NCBI RefSeq assembly: GCF_011397635.1
Contig: NC_064765.1
Location: 27,184,632 to 27,248,631 of the forward strand
Origin: Epinephelus fuscoguttatus
Taxonomy: Eukaryota > Chordata > Actinopteri > Perciformes > Serranidae
Reading direction: 5' to 3'
DNA: 64,000 nt
Part shown: piece by piece, positions 24,574 through 37,397 of the stretch
How positions within the stretch are numbered: position 1 is the first letter of the stretch
Layout: every line of letters starts with the position of its first letter
Notes under the pieces: model-generated
Told to the model about the DNA's origin: nothing
The model's input: the letters and a program-made list of their open reading frames with translations, nothing else
Database searches by the model: none
Program-made: the position numbers and the translations under genes

Positions 24574-26366
24574 TACCATGGGCTTTCTGACCCTGGCCCA
24601 GCCATGCTAGCAGCAGCAGCAGGGGTAACCTGACCCTCCTCCCATCTGTCTCCCCTGCTGCTCAGCCCTGCTTAGGTGGAGGCCAGCATAATAGAACCTC
24701 ACCAGGAGGTACAGGTGCAATGGTTGCAACACCTACGGGTGCCCTGCCTTGCCTGGGTCACATAAAGACGCAAGAAAAGCACTTGACCGTAATTGGAGCC
24801 CTAAAACTGTGTGTGAGAGAAAAGGGTGAGAATAATGTTACCTCATTTTCACCCGGCTCTGCGCTGTTTGCCTCCATCATTGACTCTGAGATGGTTTACA
24901 ACAGAACACAGGCAGGGTCTGGGTGTCCCAGCCCCTCAGAGACTGGCAGATTACCACCAGATTGTATTATTTCATGTGTTACACTGCTGAATGTAGTCTA
25001 TTTTCACACTTCAAATATCTCTCTGTCTTGATGTATTGTCACTGATGCCTTAAGGGGGAGTGACACTCATTTTTTTAAAAAGTTAGGGTTCCTCTTTTTT
25101 GGCCTTGGACAGCAGTACTAATGAGCAGGAGCAACTATGGAACAAAAGAGACTTGTGAGATAGAGTCAGTGTGAGGATGATTTGTTTTACCATCCATGTT
25201 AGTGCTCTGAGGTGAACTCCACCCTGACAACTGCAAGTCTGAAGTGACACAATTGGAGGCTGCCTGCTAAATTACACCTGACTTAATGCTTTACAGGTTG
25301 TGGAGGTCAGATATGAAGCCAACTGAGCCCCGATGTGTCCTAAATCAGCCCAAATCGAGCTGTATGAGTCTCCCCCAAAAGCAGACAGATGTTTTACTGC
25401 TCCAGAGGTGAGTTTGATCCACCACCTCTTTGTCCTCCTGTCATGTCCTGACATGGTATTAAGGAGGGGATTTATGATTAGGCCCTAAGTGCTTCTCTGT
25501 GGCAGCGAAACGGCGTCTACTGAGCCACTGCAGCTATGATTTACTGCGAATCAGGCTGATAAACGAGGAATTGGAGGCAAAGGTTTGGCCAAAGGGGGCT
25601 TCCTGAGGTTTCTTTTTTCCTGTTAAGGACAACTAAATAGATTCGCACCACTTTGGAGTGGGACCCGATGTTAGAGAGATAGTGCAGGGGAGAAATAAGA
25701 AGATGAATGCCTGACGTTGTTAAAAGTTTTAGGCTGTTAAATTATGACGTATCTTGCTTGGTAACCTCGGGAGGCTCGGAGACTTTGTAAACCAGCTTTA
25801 AACCACCTGACCGGCTATAAAAGCAGGATTTCAAGTACACTTCACCTGCTTTGAAAAATCTGTGTGGCATAGACAGCAAATATATAGCTATATGAAATTA
25901 AGGAAAATACTTAAAAGAAACTCATAAATTAAGCTTGTTTTTTTAGGATGAAGGTAATTTTAAAGAGCTTTTACGCAAAGTTTTTACGCACGGGGTAATT
26001 GCTTCAATGTAGGTCCTGGAAATAAAACCACAAAATTAGAGGCCCCTTTTTCCAACTATATTAAGGTTTTCCATATTATATTTATAAGTAAATATTTTCT
26101 GTATGTATTCATGTTCATGTCTTGGTATATTTTGTGTTGGAAATAATTTTCAGTCAAGGACCTCCCTATAGAGAACAATTACAGACACATCATGACCAGT
26201 AAAAACTATAGGTTTAATAAACTTAAATGAGGTTACCAAACTCTTAAACACACTTTACCCAGAATTGTCAATTTTCGTTAAGAAGTAAAATTAATTACAG
26301 CCATGTTTTTTCCAACGTATCCAAAAAAGTTAAACAACTCTGAGACACGTGTCCTTTTGAAAATAT
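24451..26366. other. Intergenic DNA between convergent ralgapa2 and insm1
   Basis: Holds a (GT)n tract at 24,542-24,569 and no gene. At 25,816-25,823 there is TATAAAAG in a GC-richer setting (about 25,740-25,830), with no reading frame after it. The rest is unremarkable AT-rich sequence. Confidence 0.5.
24542..24569. repeat. (GT)n microsatellite
   Basis: About 14 GT units just beyond the probable end of ralgapa2. Confidence 0.95.
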
Positions 26367-26372
26367 TTTATT
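26367..26372 (-). terminator. AATAAA poly(A) signal, insm1
   Basis: TTTATT on the + strand reads AATAAA on the - strand, about 1,040 bases beyond the insm1 stop codon. The AT-rich stretch between is the likely 3' UTR. Confidence 0.5.
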
Positions 26373-26723
26373 TCGATAGACAACAACAATATACACATAC
26401 AATCAAAGCGCTATAAAAGCCAACATTTAAGAAAAATAACTTGTCCTTAAAAAAGATTGCATCTAAGGTAAGAGCTTTACGTTTTTTTAATCTTTTTACA
26501 AGAGCTGTGGAGAGATTGAAGATTAAAACCCGACCCACGACAATTATCACAACTCATGAAATCTGACCAAAAAAAAAAAAAAAAAAACATTTTGGCTATA
26601 CGACATGTAAACTGCCAGAACGATTCACAGAGGAAATCACAACAAACACAACAATAAGTTACATAAAATAATTAGAATAAATAAATAAATAAACATATAA
26701 TGAAAAATATTGCAACAATCTTC

Positions 26724-26754
<31 letters not shown>

Positions 26755-27415
26755 TATGTGCCAGCATTCAAAATTAAAACAGTCTATGTTGACTTTTTTT
26801 TTTAAGGCAGTTATACAGCGGGATTTGGATGTGTACGTAGGCTATGTCGGACTAGGCTTATCTGTATACTAAAGGCATTTGTGGTTCTACTAAACAGGGA
26901 ATGCTTCAGTCACTCTTTTTTCCCACCAACACAAAGTTGACAAGTTCTGTCATTCACAATCTAGCGTAAAGCTACAGTGATGGAGCAATCACGGTCGGTG
27001 AATTGAAAAGGCTTTGATGGGGAAAAGGATTTCTGAGAATTTTAAGACATTTCTTAGGTCTAGAAGCTATCATTGAACACATGTGCTGTCCTAGAAAAAT
27101 ACCCTTTAACAGTCAAACTAACGCTTTGTATTCTTTTTTTTCCCTTGATAAACTAATTTGAGAAAGAAAATCTCAAAATAGGCCTATATGTAATTCAAAT
27201 ATAGAGAGAAGCATTCAACAATTACTGATTGGCATGGAAAAGACATCTCATTAAACACCACTTAAACATCAAACCGCCCTGCCTTTCATTGGCCTAAAGT
27301 TATGGCAGTGAGCATCACAAACTCTTTATTTTTTTAACCCCAAAGCCACTTTTTTGTTTCACTTTTTTTTTTTATTCCCCCCCTCCTCATCAAAGGCACG
27401 AGTTTTGTGTTGTCT
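26373..27415 (-). other. insm1: Probable insm1 3' untranslated region
   Basis: AT-rich, no open frame of note, with an A-run (26,568-26,587), a (TAA)n tract at 26,723-26,752 and several T-runs. Its extent is inferred from the poly(A) signal at 26,367. Confidence 0.5.
26723..26752. repeat. (AAT)n microsatellite
   Basis: About ten AAT units within the probable insm1 3' UTR. Confidence 0.95.
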
Positions 27416-28882
27416 TTAGCAGGCGGGGCGCACCGGCATTTGGAGCAGGATCACCTGCCTGTTCTCCGAGGGGTGGCACTTGTTTATGTGCCTGGTGAGC
27501 CCCGGCGAGCTGTAGAGAGTGGCGGGGCAGTATTTGCACGGGTAAATCTGGGAGGAGTGCATGAGGCGCAGGTGTCTCTCCTGGCTGGCCCTGCTGGTGA
27601 AACTCTCCCCGCACACCGGGCACAGCAGGCAGTCCACCGGGCTCAGGTTGAGAGGGCTTTGGTTTGAGGCTTCCTCTGAGGATGATGCTGAGGAGGAGGC
27701 GGAGGAGGAGGAGGAGGAGGAGGAGGAGGGGGGTAGGACCGGAGCCTGCTCTGCCGGGCGGTCGCCGGTTTGAAACCCGTGCTCCTCCAGCACTTTCTTT
27801 TGCAAGGCCTGGTGTCCCATGATGTGTTTTCTTAGGTATGCCTGTCGCTTAAACCTCTTCCCGCAGTACTGGCAGTCATATGAGCCATCTTCAGAGCCCG
27901 ACTCGGACAGACCTGGACTTGGGGTGTCTCTGTCACTCATGTCTTTGGCTTCGTCGGAGACTGACTTGACACCTAGCGGTGGCATTTTGGCCATTTCGGG
28001 TTTGATGCCCTGTGCCGGTGGCATCGCCGGTGCGCCGGTGGTCCGGGGTTTGTGCCAGCGGCGGTGAGAGGCGAGGTTGGCCGGGCAGCTGAACATCTTA
28101 TCGCACTCGGGGCACCGGTACTCGACCCTGACGATGCGGGAGCACTTGTGCTGAGCCAGAGAGAAGGGATCCGCGTACGCCTCCTTGCACAGCTGACACA
28201 CAAACTCCCCCAGAGGCTTGTTTCCTCCGGAGGACTGCGCCCTTGGCTTCATCTCCACCGGCCCCTCTTTGATTTTGAGACCAAGCACGGGAGAAGTCGT
28301 CATCTCGTCTTCAAAGTTGAGTTTTCTAATGGCTTTGGGTTTCTTGGAGGCGGGTTTAGATTTGCGCTCTGTGCCGTCAGCTGCGGGTCTTTTGGTGCCG
28401 ACCCGGTTGCTCGGTGCCGGGAGGCTGCTGGTAGTAGTGCCGCTGCGGCTGCTGTTGCTGGTGCCGATTTTCAGGTCGACCGGGGCGTACAGGAGGTGGT
28501 CCAGGCCGGAGAGTGAAGCAGGTGTCGGGAATGACTCGGCAGAAATAGGCGATCCCAGATTGAAACTTCTCTCGAAATATCCCCTGTCGTGCTCCTTGCT
28601 GATGGGCCGGGTGGGGCTGTAGAGGGCTTGGCACACCGCCTCTGGGTTGCCGAACTGTACCGGCTTCTCCAGTCTTGGCACGGGCGCGTCAGCTGCTGTG
28701 AAATCCGGCGATGCTGCGGCGCGGTCCGGACTGGACGCCACGGACATCGGCGGGGAGGGGTCCACATGACTCTGCAAGGCAGCTGGGGTGGGTGGCTCCT
28801 GGAGGTCATCTTCGTCTGACCGAGTCCTGTAGGAAACATGTGCAGATTTCTTGTTTCTTTTTACCAGGAATCCTTTGGGCAT
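27416..28882 (-). CDS. insm1: Insulinoma-associated protein 1, zinc-finger repressor
   Basis: Nuclear transcriptional repressor needed for neuroendocrine and neuronal differentiation. The 488-residue protein is encoded without introns, as is usual for INSM genes (human INSM1 has 510). Residues 1-20 are the SNAG repressor motif, [12 protein letters not shown], which fixes the start. Conserved blocks follow: [12 protein letters not shown] (88-98), [20 protein letters not shown] (102-121) and [20 protein letters not shown] (191-210). Zinc fingers lie at about 229-247 (H-x-C type), 257-276, 337-357, 421-442 and 449-470, and the end [12 protein letters not shown] is nearly identical to mammals. 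A serine-rich run (386-402) arises from a TCC/GAG-type repeat. [15 protein letters not shown] and SESGSEDG mark it as INSM1, not INSM2. Teleosts may have two copies; a versus b cannot be decided here. Confidence 0.97.
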   Translation of the reverse strand: MPKGFLVKRNKKSAHVSYRTRSDEDDLQEPPTPAALQSHVDPSPPMSVASSPDRAAASPDFTAADAPVPRLEKPVQFGNPEAVCQALYSPTRPISKEHDRGYFERSFNLGSPISAESFPTPASLSGLDHLLYAPVDLKIGTSNSSRSGTTTSSLPAPSNRVGTKRPAADGTERKSKPASKKPKAIRKLNFEDEMTTSPVLGLKIKEGPVEMKPRAQSSGGNKPLGEFVCQLCKEAYADPFSLAQHKCSRIVRVEYRCPECDKMFSCPANLASHRRWHKPRTTGAPAMPPAQGIKPEMAKMPPLGVKSVSDEAKDMSDRDTPSPGLSESGSEDGSYDCQYCGKRFKRQAYLRKHIMGHQALQKKVLEEHGFQTGDRPAEQAPVLPPSSSSSSSSSASSSASSSEEASNQSPLNLSPVDCLLCPVCGESFTSRASQERHLRLMHSSQIYPCKYCPATLYSSPGLTRHINKCHPSENRQVILLQMPVRPAC

Positions 28883-29047
28883 CTTGGCGAGTAACAGCGG
28901 AAAGGCACTTCGGGGAGGTGGGTGAAGTCTCGAGTATCCAGGTTTGTTAAAAATATGGCAACACTAGAAGCTTATGGGACTTTATCTCCCCAGTATATCG
29001 ATTCTTCTGTTGCTGAAATGTTTTCGTCTCCAAGGCATAGCTCCACT

Positions 29048-29056
29048 CTTTTTATG
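29048..29056 (-). promoter_or_regulatory. TATA-like box, insm1 promoter
   Basis: On the - strand the sequence reads CATAAAAAG about 165 bases before the insm1 start codon, with a CCAAT motif about 50 bases further upstream. Spacing fits a core promoter. Inferred from sequence only. Confidence 0.5.
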
Positions 29057-29103
29057 CCGGAATGATGCTATTGTTCTCGCCCCCCCTGTTGCAGCATCCC
29101 CGA

Positions 29104-29108
29104 CCAAT
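29104..29108 (+). promoter_or_regulatory. CCAAT box upstream of insm1
   Basis: CCAATCGG lies in reverse orientation to the gene, 50 bases upstream of the TATA-like box; NF-Y sites work in either direction. Confidence 0.45.
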
Positions 29109-32100
29109 CGGATGAAACCAAGATCCCAGTGGATTTGATTGTGGGAGGGCTTAGAGCCTGGGTTTGGTGGATTTCGTTGGAGGATGTGCAGATAGCTTAG
29201 CAGATGTACTGGCGGTTTATTACATTAATGTGTGCGCTCAGCCCCTCCCCGACAGAGGCACACGCCGGGACCCTCCTCTTTTTACGGTCTGATGGGCCCC
29301 TATACAAATGCACACGTGCCACGGCTTTGTGGCTCTCCTCTGGGGGCCCCGGAGCTGCCAAAAGGAAATGTCCGTCACTGCCACAATCATCACAATTTAG
29401 AATTAAGACAGGGATGAGACAAGCTTGGTTAAATACAAACCAAAAGCTGTGTTTCTATCAATTTCTGCCGCGGTGCTGTTCAAAGAGGCAATTCACCTAA
29501 CAGACACAGCTGTAACACCACATTCTCTAAATTCACTGTCCCAGGTTGTTTTAACCTCCACACGGTTGTTTATTTCCTCTATCCACGCTTCTCTTTTACG
29601 CACGACCTTTGCGCACGTTACGCAGGCCTCCCAACAAACCAAATAAGCCAAGACTTTATAGACCTTTATTTTATTATGTCTTAAATAAACACTATGTAGG
29701 GAGTGTTTCTTTATTTTAGGGCACGTGTCTGTCTCGGTAGTTTAACTCGACATATAAATCAGACATCTCGCTGCATACATAAGTAATAAGAAGGCCCTCT
29801 GGTCTTTGTGCACAATAGCCACGTCTGCCCGTGCTTGGATATCCCTGTCTCTCCCTCTCCTTTTTTTCGTTTGAAAGGCAAATTGACCTCTTAACTGTGA
29901 AACGGGACTCACGGCCAATCTGGCCCACAGCTAGACGCGTGCTGGGCGGAATCAGTGCTCCAGACAAAGAAGGCCGCAGCCGAGGCTTGTGTTGCAAAAA
30001 TGCTGCACAGATATCCAAAGCTAAAATGAAGCTGTTTTTTGGATACAATGTGGAGCTGCTGTTGCCGTATTCAGGATGTTCATTGTTGATTGGCAGCTGA
30101 AATAATCTCTAAACTTTAAGATTTGAGTTTGCATTAAAAGTACAGATGCTGCGTGAATTCGTTGTAGCTTAATCGTTTCTTTAAAACAAAACTCAAACTG
30201 TCTTGTTCTGCAGCTTTGTCTGCCTAAACAAAGACAACTTTCCCCGACAAATTTATGTGGCCTATTTTCTTCTCCACCAGCTCCCCTACAGTTTCTGTGC
30301 ATACCTCATATATTGTGTATTTGCCTTTTTTTCTCTCCTCGTTATAATGGCTAAATGTAGGCTGCACTGCGCCACTTGGCAGAGAGTGCATTCTTTTCCC
30401 TTTCACTCCGCAGACCAGGGAGGAATTAATCTCCATCGTCGTACATTGTTCCCCTCATTTGCATAAAGCTGCAGTATGACCAAGTCAAATAATTACACAA
30501 TCGGAGCTGAGCCGCAGGCCTGCGCCTTCCTTTCAATAGGCCTCTGTGTGCCGGTGCCTTCTCACCTGCCTGTAAGCACACCGTTATTTTGGAAAGACAG
30601 GGTTAAATGACAGATTTGCTAAACCTAAAAAAAAAAAAAAAAAATTAAATTGCTCCAAAGAGATCTGTAAAACAAAAACTTTTTTTAAATAATTAAATGA
30701 GTAAGTTTGAACTCTTATTTTGAAGGATTCATCAAAAATCATATTCTTCTGCAAAGATTTAAATTGTGCACCTCACCTAATTGCAGCTACGGTTTTTTTT
30801 ATGATGTTGTGTTTGCTTTAAAATTTAAATAGTACCCAAACTTTGTGTTGGGTGTGTCTCGTGTTTGCCTCCTCTGCTCTGTTGCTTGTTGTTCTTTCAC
30901 TCTCCACATATTAGTCGTGGTTTGTTTGGGACTACAAAGCTTTGATGGCATTTTAACGAGTTCCTCTTTCCCCCGTGATAATTTCTGTGGGGCTCGTGGG
31001 CCGGTGCGCCGGTCTTGGCTACACCGACGCATGCGCGTGTTTGATCAGTGGCGCGTGCTGCCCTGGCGGACGGGAAGCATAGGCGCCTAATTAGCATACA
31101 GCTGCAGCCGCTTTAATGCAGGCTCAACTTCAGCCTCCTGAACCTTATGGCATGCTATGGGATTTTAAATGTTGCTCTCATTTTCCTCCTGCCTGTAAAA
31201 AATGATGTCAGCATGTTTAGATGAGATGATGGAAGTTGAAAATATAAAAAGGTCATGTTTTAATTGCTTTAATGTGATGTAAAATCATGTGTATTTACAG
31301 TGGGCCTAAATGTGTCCAGCTTTCTGCAGATAGTCACTTTGAAATGATGCCAGAGCTGCTGCAGGCCTCATAGCTCATGGCTTAACTGTATAACAAGAAG
31401 TTTGAGTTAACAGTAATTAGTCTGTGAGCTTCTGGCCTCAGAGCCCAGTTGTTACTTCATTGCACCACCTACAGGATGAAGACTTAATGCTGAGAACAGA
31501 CGCAGCAAAGTTCACCTCCAGTAAAGCATTGCACAGATCTCTTCGCAGGCATCTCTGTCAAACATTAACCGAGTCACCCAGGGAGCTGTGGAGCAGTTTG
31601 GTTATGTCACAGAGATTAGATTACTTTATTCTCGCCATAGTATGTACAGAAACCTCCTGTACTTCCCAGATGAATGATTGGCTCCATTTGCTTCATCAAC
31701 TCGGGGCCAATTTGAAAGTGCAATAGGACATGACTGTAATTGGTGCTCACTACACGGCCACCTTCAATGCATTGTCAATCAATTATTGTAATGGATTAGC
31801 TGAGGTCCTATTCTGGCTGGTTTGTAATCTGATAGAGGGCTCTTTCAGCACCATGGAGAGAGCCAGCGAGGGACCCAGATTTAATCAGGCTGGCTGTGGA
31901 CACGGCACAGCCTCGGCTTGAGCCTTTGTCCCTGCAACTGAGAGCAGGCAGGCACCAACAAGAGAACAATGACACAGTAGAACAAAAGTGCCAGAGTTTA
32001 ATGAAGTGATTGGTTTTTAAATGTACTTCTACACGGGCCTGTTCAAAACACATTTAAACTATTTTTACAGGGACAGGAGGGTTCTGGTCTCCTCTGTTCT

Positions 32101-32880
32101 CTTCTGCAAAATCGTATCAATCTACCTGTTTGTGAGTGTGAATTAATCTGCATATACTTACATATTTATTAGTTTTCCTCTGTTGTGGGTTAACTTTGAT
32201 ATATTTGTTTGTTTCTTCTGTTTTTATGAAGCAGTTTACCGTTCAGCCTTGTAATATATTTCCCTCTCATTAACAAAGAGAGGAAAAATTTGTGGAGCCT
32301 GAATCAAGACAGCACAGAGTCAGGGAGTTTTATAGAAGACAATAAAGACAGACTTTTCTGCGACGTTATTCTTAGTTCTACCCAACAATGTGCCACCATG
32401 CAGGTCACACATTCTTGATTCCCATTGACTCCCTTCTCATAGATGACCTGTAAAACTATCTGTACTTAGTCTCTGGGGGGGGACAACAGTCAGCCGGCAC
32501 TTGTAAAGAGCAACAATAGTAAAAAGGTTTGTAGCAAGCCTCTAGAAGAGAAGTCAGACTGTAGCATCCAGGAGATCAATGGGGAAATTGCCTGTTTGGC
32601 CATGAGAGCAAAGCAGAGGTCACTGTCTAGACTTTAAAGTGTACTTTAGAAGGATGCCCACGAGACCAGGTTACTGTGAAAAGCCCCGTAAAGTGGTATA
32701 GCTCTGAGCTTAGGACTAATGGACCTCGGTGTTGACTGGGAATGTCCCTGATGTCATCTGTACTTTTGACAATGATGCTGATGACTCTGTGAGGACACGT
32801 TTCTGGGCTTTATGTAATATCTGAAGAGCTTCTGTGGAGTTGGCCGATGAAATGCTCTTTTCACAATATATATATATATA
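29109..32880. other. Gene-free region upstream of insm1, possible enhancers
   Basis: No gene or clear repeat. Two stretches stand out: about 30,420-30,560, with ATTTGCAT (octamer), AATAATTACACAAT and GCCGCAGGCCTGCG, and about 30,950-31,160, with several CpGs, GCATGCGC, TAATTAGCAT and CAGCTGCAG. Both are of the kind often conserved near developmental genes. Conservation was not tested. Confidence 0.4.
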
Positions 32881-34485
<1,605 letters not shown>

Positions 34486-34718
34486 TATATACTATCTCCT
34501 GCAGTGCATCCAGTGGTCGACCATCCTATAGGTGACACAGGCAGCTGCCAAAATTGCCCTCATTCAAAAAACATTGAACACAGGGGAAATAGTGGAGTGG
34601 AATAAATGTGAAGAGCATTAGAGTAAGAGAAAATGAAAAGGCAAAAGCCCCCGGGGTGCAGCACAAAAACAAGAAGGAGATGAAATTAGCAAATTTGCAC
34701 CTATTGTATTCTCTTATT

Positions 34719-35337
34719 GGCCCCTTTTACACCACCTTTTCAAGGCACAGATTTTGCATTGCACCTTGCAGTTCATTATAAAAGATACAATCGTGGAATT
34801 GGGGGGACAGAGTTCACTCGTCTTTAAAGTGACACTGGAGGTAGTAAATGTGCCAAATTAATCTGTGTTTGAAAGGGACTGCCAGCAGGACGGGACCATG
34901 GATGGGACGGGTGTGATGTTATGATGACATCTGGTGTGCAACCCACCACCGGGAGACTCAAAAAACAAGTGGATAGCAGTTAGCAGCTAACTCAAAGAAG
35001 AAGAACAGCTGCTGAAAATGTGTGCAAACTGGGAAAACAGTGAGGACTGGGAGCTCCTTACCCTTCAAGCAGAGGACAAGGTCAGCCACCATATAACAGG
35101 GAAGTTAAATGATTGTTATTGCCATATTATGCCATTGTTATTGTTTAGAAAAGTGCTGGTGACGCCTATGTTATATGTCACAATAGAGGCCGATGCTAAT
35201 AAGTTACATGTCATGCCCATCATGCCTCTTTTGCTTCCAGGATGCTGGCATGCTGTCTATAATGACACACTGGGGCAGAATGATGCCGCCATCATATGGT
35301 TCTCTGTAAAAATGCAAAGGGGGTGTAAAGAAGGGAC
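34719..35337 (+). mobile_element. Non-autonomous Harbinger-like element, copy 2
   Basis: Second copy of the family at 12,180-12,747. The ends ggccccttttacacc and ggtgtaaagaagggac form imperfect inverted repeats of about 13 to 15 bases. A short frame from 35,018 begins MCANWENSEDWELLTLQAED, a pattern like the Myb-type helper protein of PIF/Harbinger elements, and ends without a transposase. Better preserved than copy 1. Confidence 0.5.
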
Positions 35338-36131
35338 TTTGTAGCAGCTGATTGTGCAGTTTCTGTATAAAAAGGACTATTGTTGGTTATTTATTAGTAT
35401 TGTTTGGTCGTTAGGTTGTTTAATTGTGTGACTCATCTGCTCCTTTTGTTGTTGAGGGGGTGAATGTGCTAGGTTTGGCTCTGAGTGCATCTTCAAATCC
35501 ACTGCAAAACAACTACTTGTTAATGACTTCAGGGAAAACTGTAGATGCCCTTTATTGGTTATATCTAATGTTGTGTGTGCGCAGACATAAACAAATGCCT
35601 CAAAGGGACAACACCAGATTCTCTTTCCTCATAAAGAGCCTCTTATTAAAAAGAGATCTTCCTGCATATCAGGCATATCAATAGCTGGAGTCCCAGGGGC
35701 CTGTTTAGCTCTAATTTACTCATCAAAAACACCAGAGTGTCTCTCAATAATCTCTGCAGTCCATTGGTTGTTTTGGGGTGGAGTCCCCTGTCAGAAAGCA
35801 TGCCCTGGAATGTTAAACACTAATTCACCTCTGAGCTGTGGAGGTGGATAAAGTGATTGTTCTATCTGGGAGCTGATTAAAACAGCTCTGGCCCTGTTTC
35901 TCCCCTCTGCGCTCACCTCTGACGTCCACCACATTCATTTCTGTATTCATGAGCGGATGAGAAAGCGCAGGCAGAGCGGCTGCCGTATTACAGATAATAA
36001 GGCCAGCGGGCACCACGTTCGCTGCCACAGGTTTCCCCCTGCCCCGGCTCATTCAATTACTTCACAAGAGTCCTCTGAGGCACAGCTGCACTATGGGGGT
36101 GAAGAGGAGTAAATTGAGGTACATTCATGTA

Positions 36132-36132
<1 letters not shown>

Positions 36133-36177
<45 letters not shown>
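36133..36177. repeat. (AC)n microsatellite
   Basis: About 22 AC units; shorter ACAC runs continue to about 36,230. Confidence 0.95.
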
Positions 36178-36178
<1 letters not shown>

Positions 36179-37318
36179 GCCTGCACACACCTCACAGACA
36201 CAAAGAAGTGGAGGACTCACACACACACTGTAGCAGGAGAAACCAGCATATAAAGGATTTTACTGACAGGCATTTGGCCTAGCACTCAATACATTTCTCA
36301 CACAACAACAAAAAACGCTCCATCCTGTGTTGCTCACTAGTTCCCTGAAGATCGTAGTGATATTGATAATGACTCCATGTAAGGAAAAATGAAATCAGAG
36401 CCATTGCTCATAGACTCCATATATGAGGTCACCATTATCTTGATGAGAGTGTAGACAGCAGCTGTATCATCTAGGAGCATGAACGATGGACTCTGGCAGA
36501 CCTAATGGGCCATATCCTTTATCTATTGACACATGGAGCTACAGAGCGGTCATCTTTCTCATTGTCTTAACTCTTACCCAGCTTATCTCAGGTATTCATA
36601 CATAAGATACATTAGACCCATGAAGTTATTTCTGTTAAATACATAATCGTCCAGTTTCCTGAATTAACATTCATAGTATTATATTTGAAACACTCTCTAC
36701 ATGTTGAAGTTCATCTCTGGAGAAGACTGGTTGCTGTCCATGGTACTGAACTCCTGCCCTTGAGTTTACAGTGGCAGCTGCCTTTTAGTGCCTCAGGCTC
36801 TGTAAAACACAGGGCCAGTGGGAAATAAAAGTTGGTGCCCTGTTAGTGGCTTTAAATGCCTGAGTAATAAGATTCTGTCCTTTGTACACTCAGATGAGGG
36901 GTGATGTGCCCTTGAAATGGGTTTGTTTTAACATGATGTTGTGTCACTAAGGCTTTGTTTCATTTAGAAAATTAACAGAATAGTTTCCCATTTGGAGAAA
37001 TGTGCTTATTTTCTTTCTTGCCTAGAGTTACAGAATAAAATCCAGCCACTTTCAAGTCTTAGTTTAGCTTGTTTTGACACTTAAGTGTTTGCATGGATTA
37101 AATGAATCAAGTATAACAACCAAATAAGTGAGTTTGGGAGGTGCTAGGAGGCAGATTTTACCTGTGGACAGAGCAAAGCTAGCAGTTTCCATCTGCTTCC
37201 ACTGTGTATGATGAGCTAAGCTAACTTGCTGCTGGCTCCAGGAACATATTTACTATTCAGACACAAGATAGTTGTCGTTCTTCTCATGTAACACATCTAT
37301 CTGTCTGTCTGTTTAAAG

Positions 37319-37319
37319 T

Positions 37320-37396
<77 letters not shown>
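37319..37396. repeat. (GATA)n tetranucleotide repeat
   Basis: About 19 perfect TAGA/GATA units. Confidence 0.97.

Positions 37397-37397
<1 letters not shown>

Noticed and set aside
37319-37396. CRISPR-like array
   Set aside because: A 4-base perfect repeat without spacers in a vertebrate genome.
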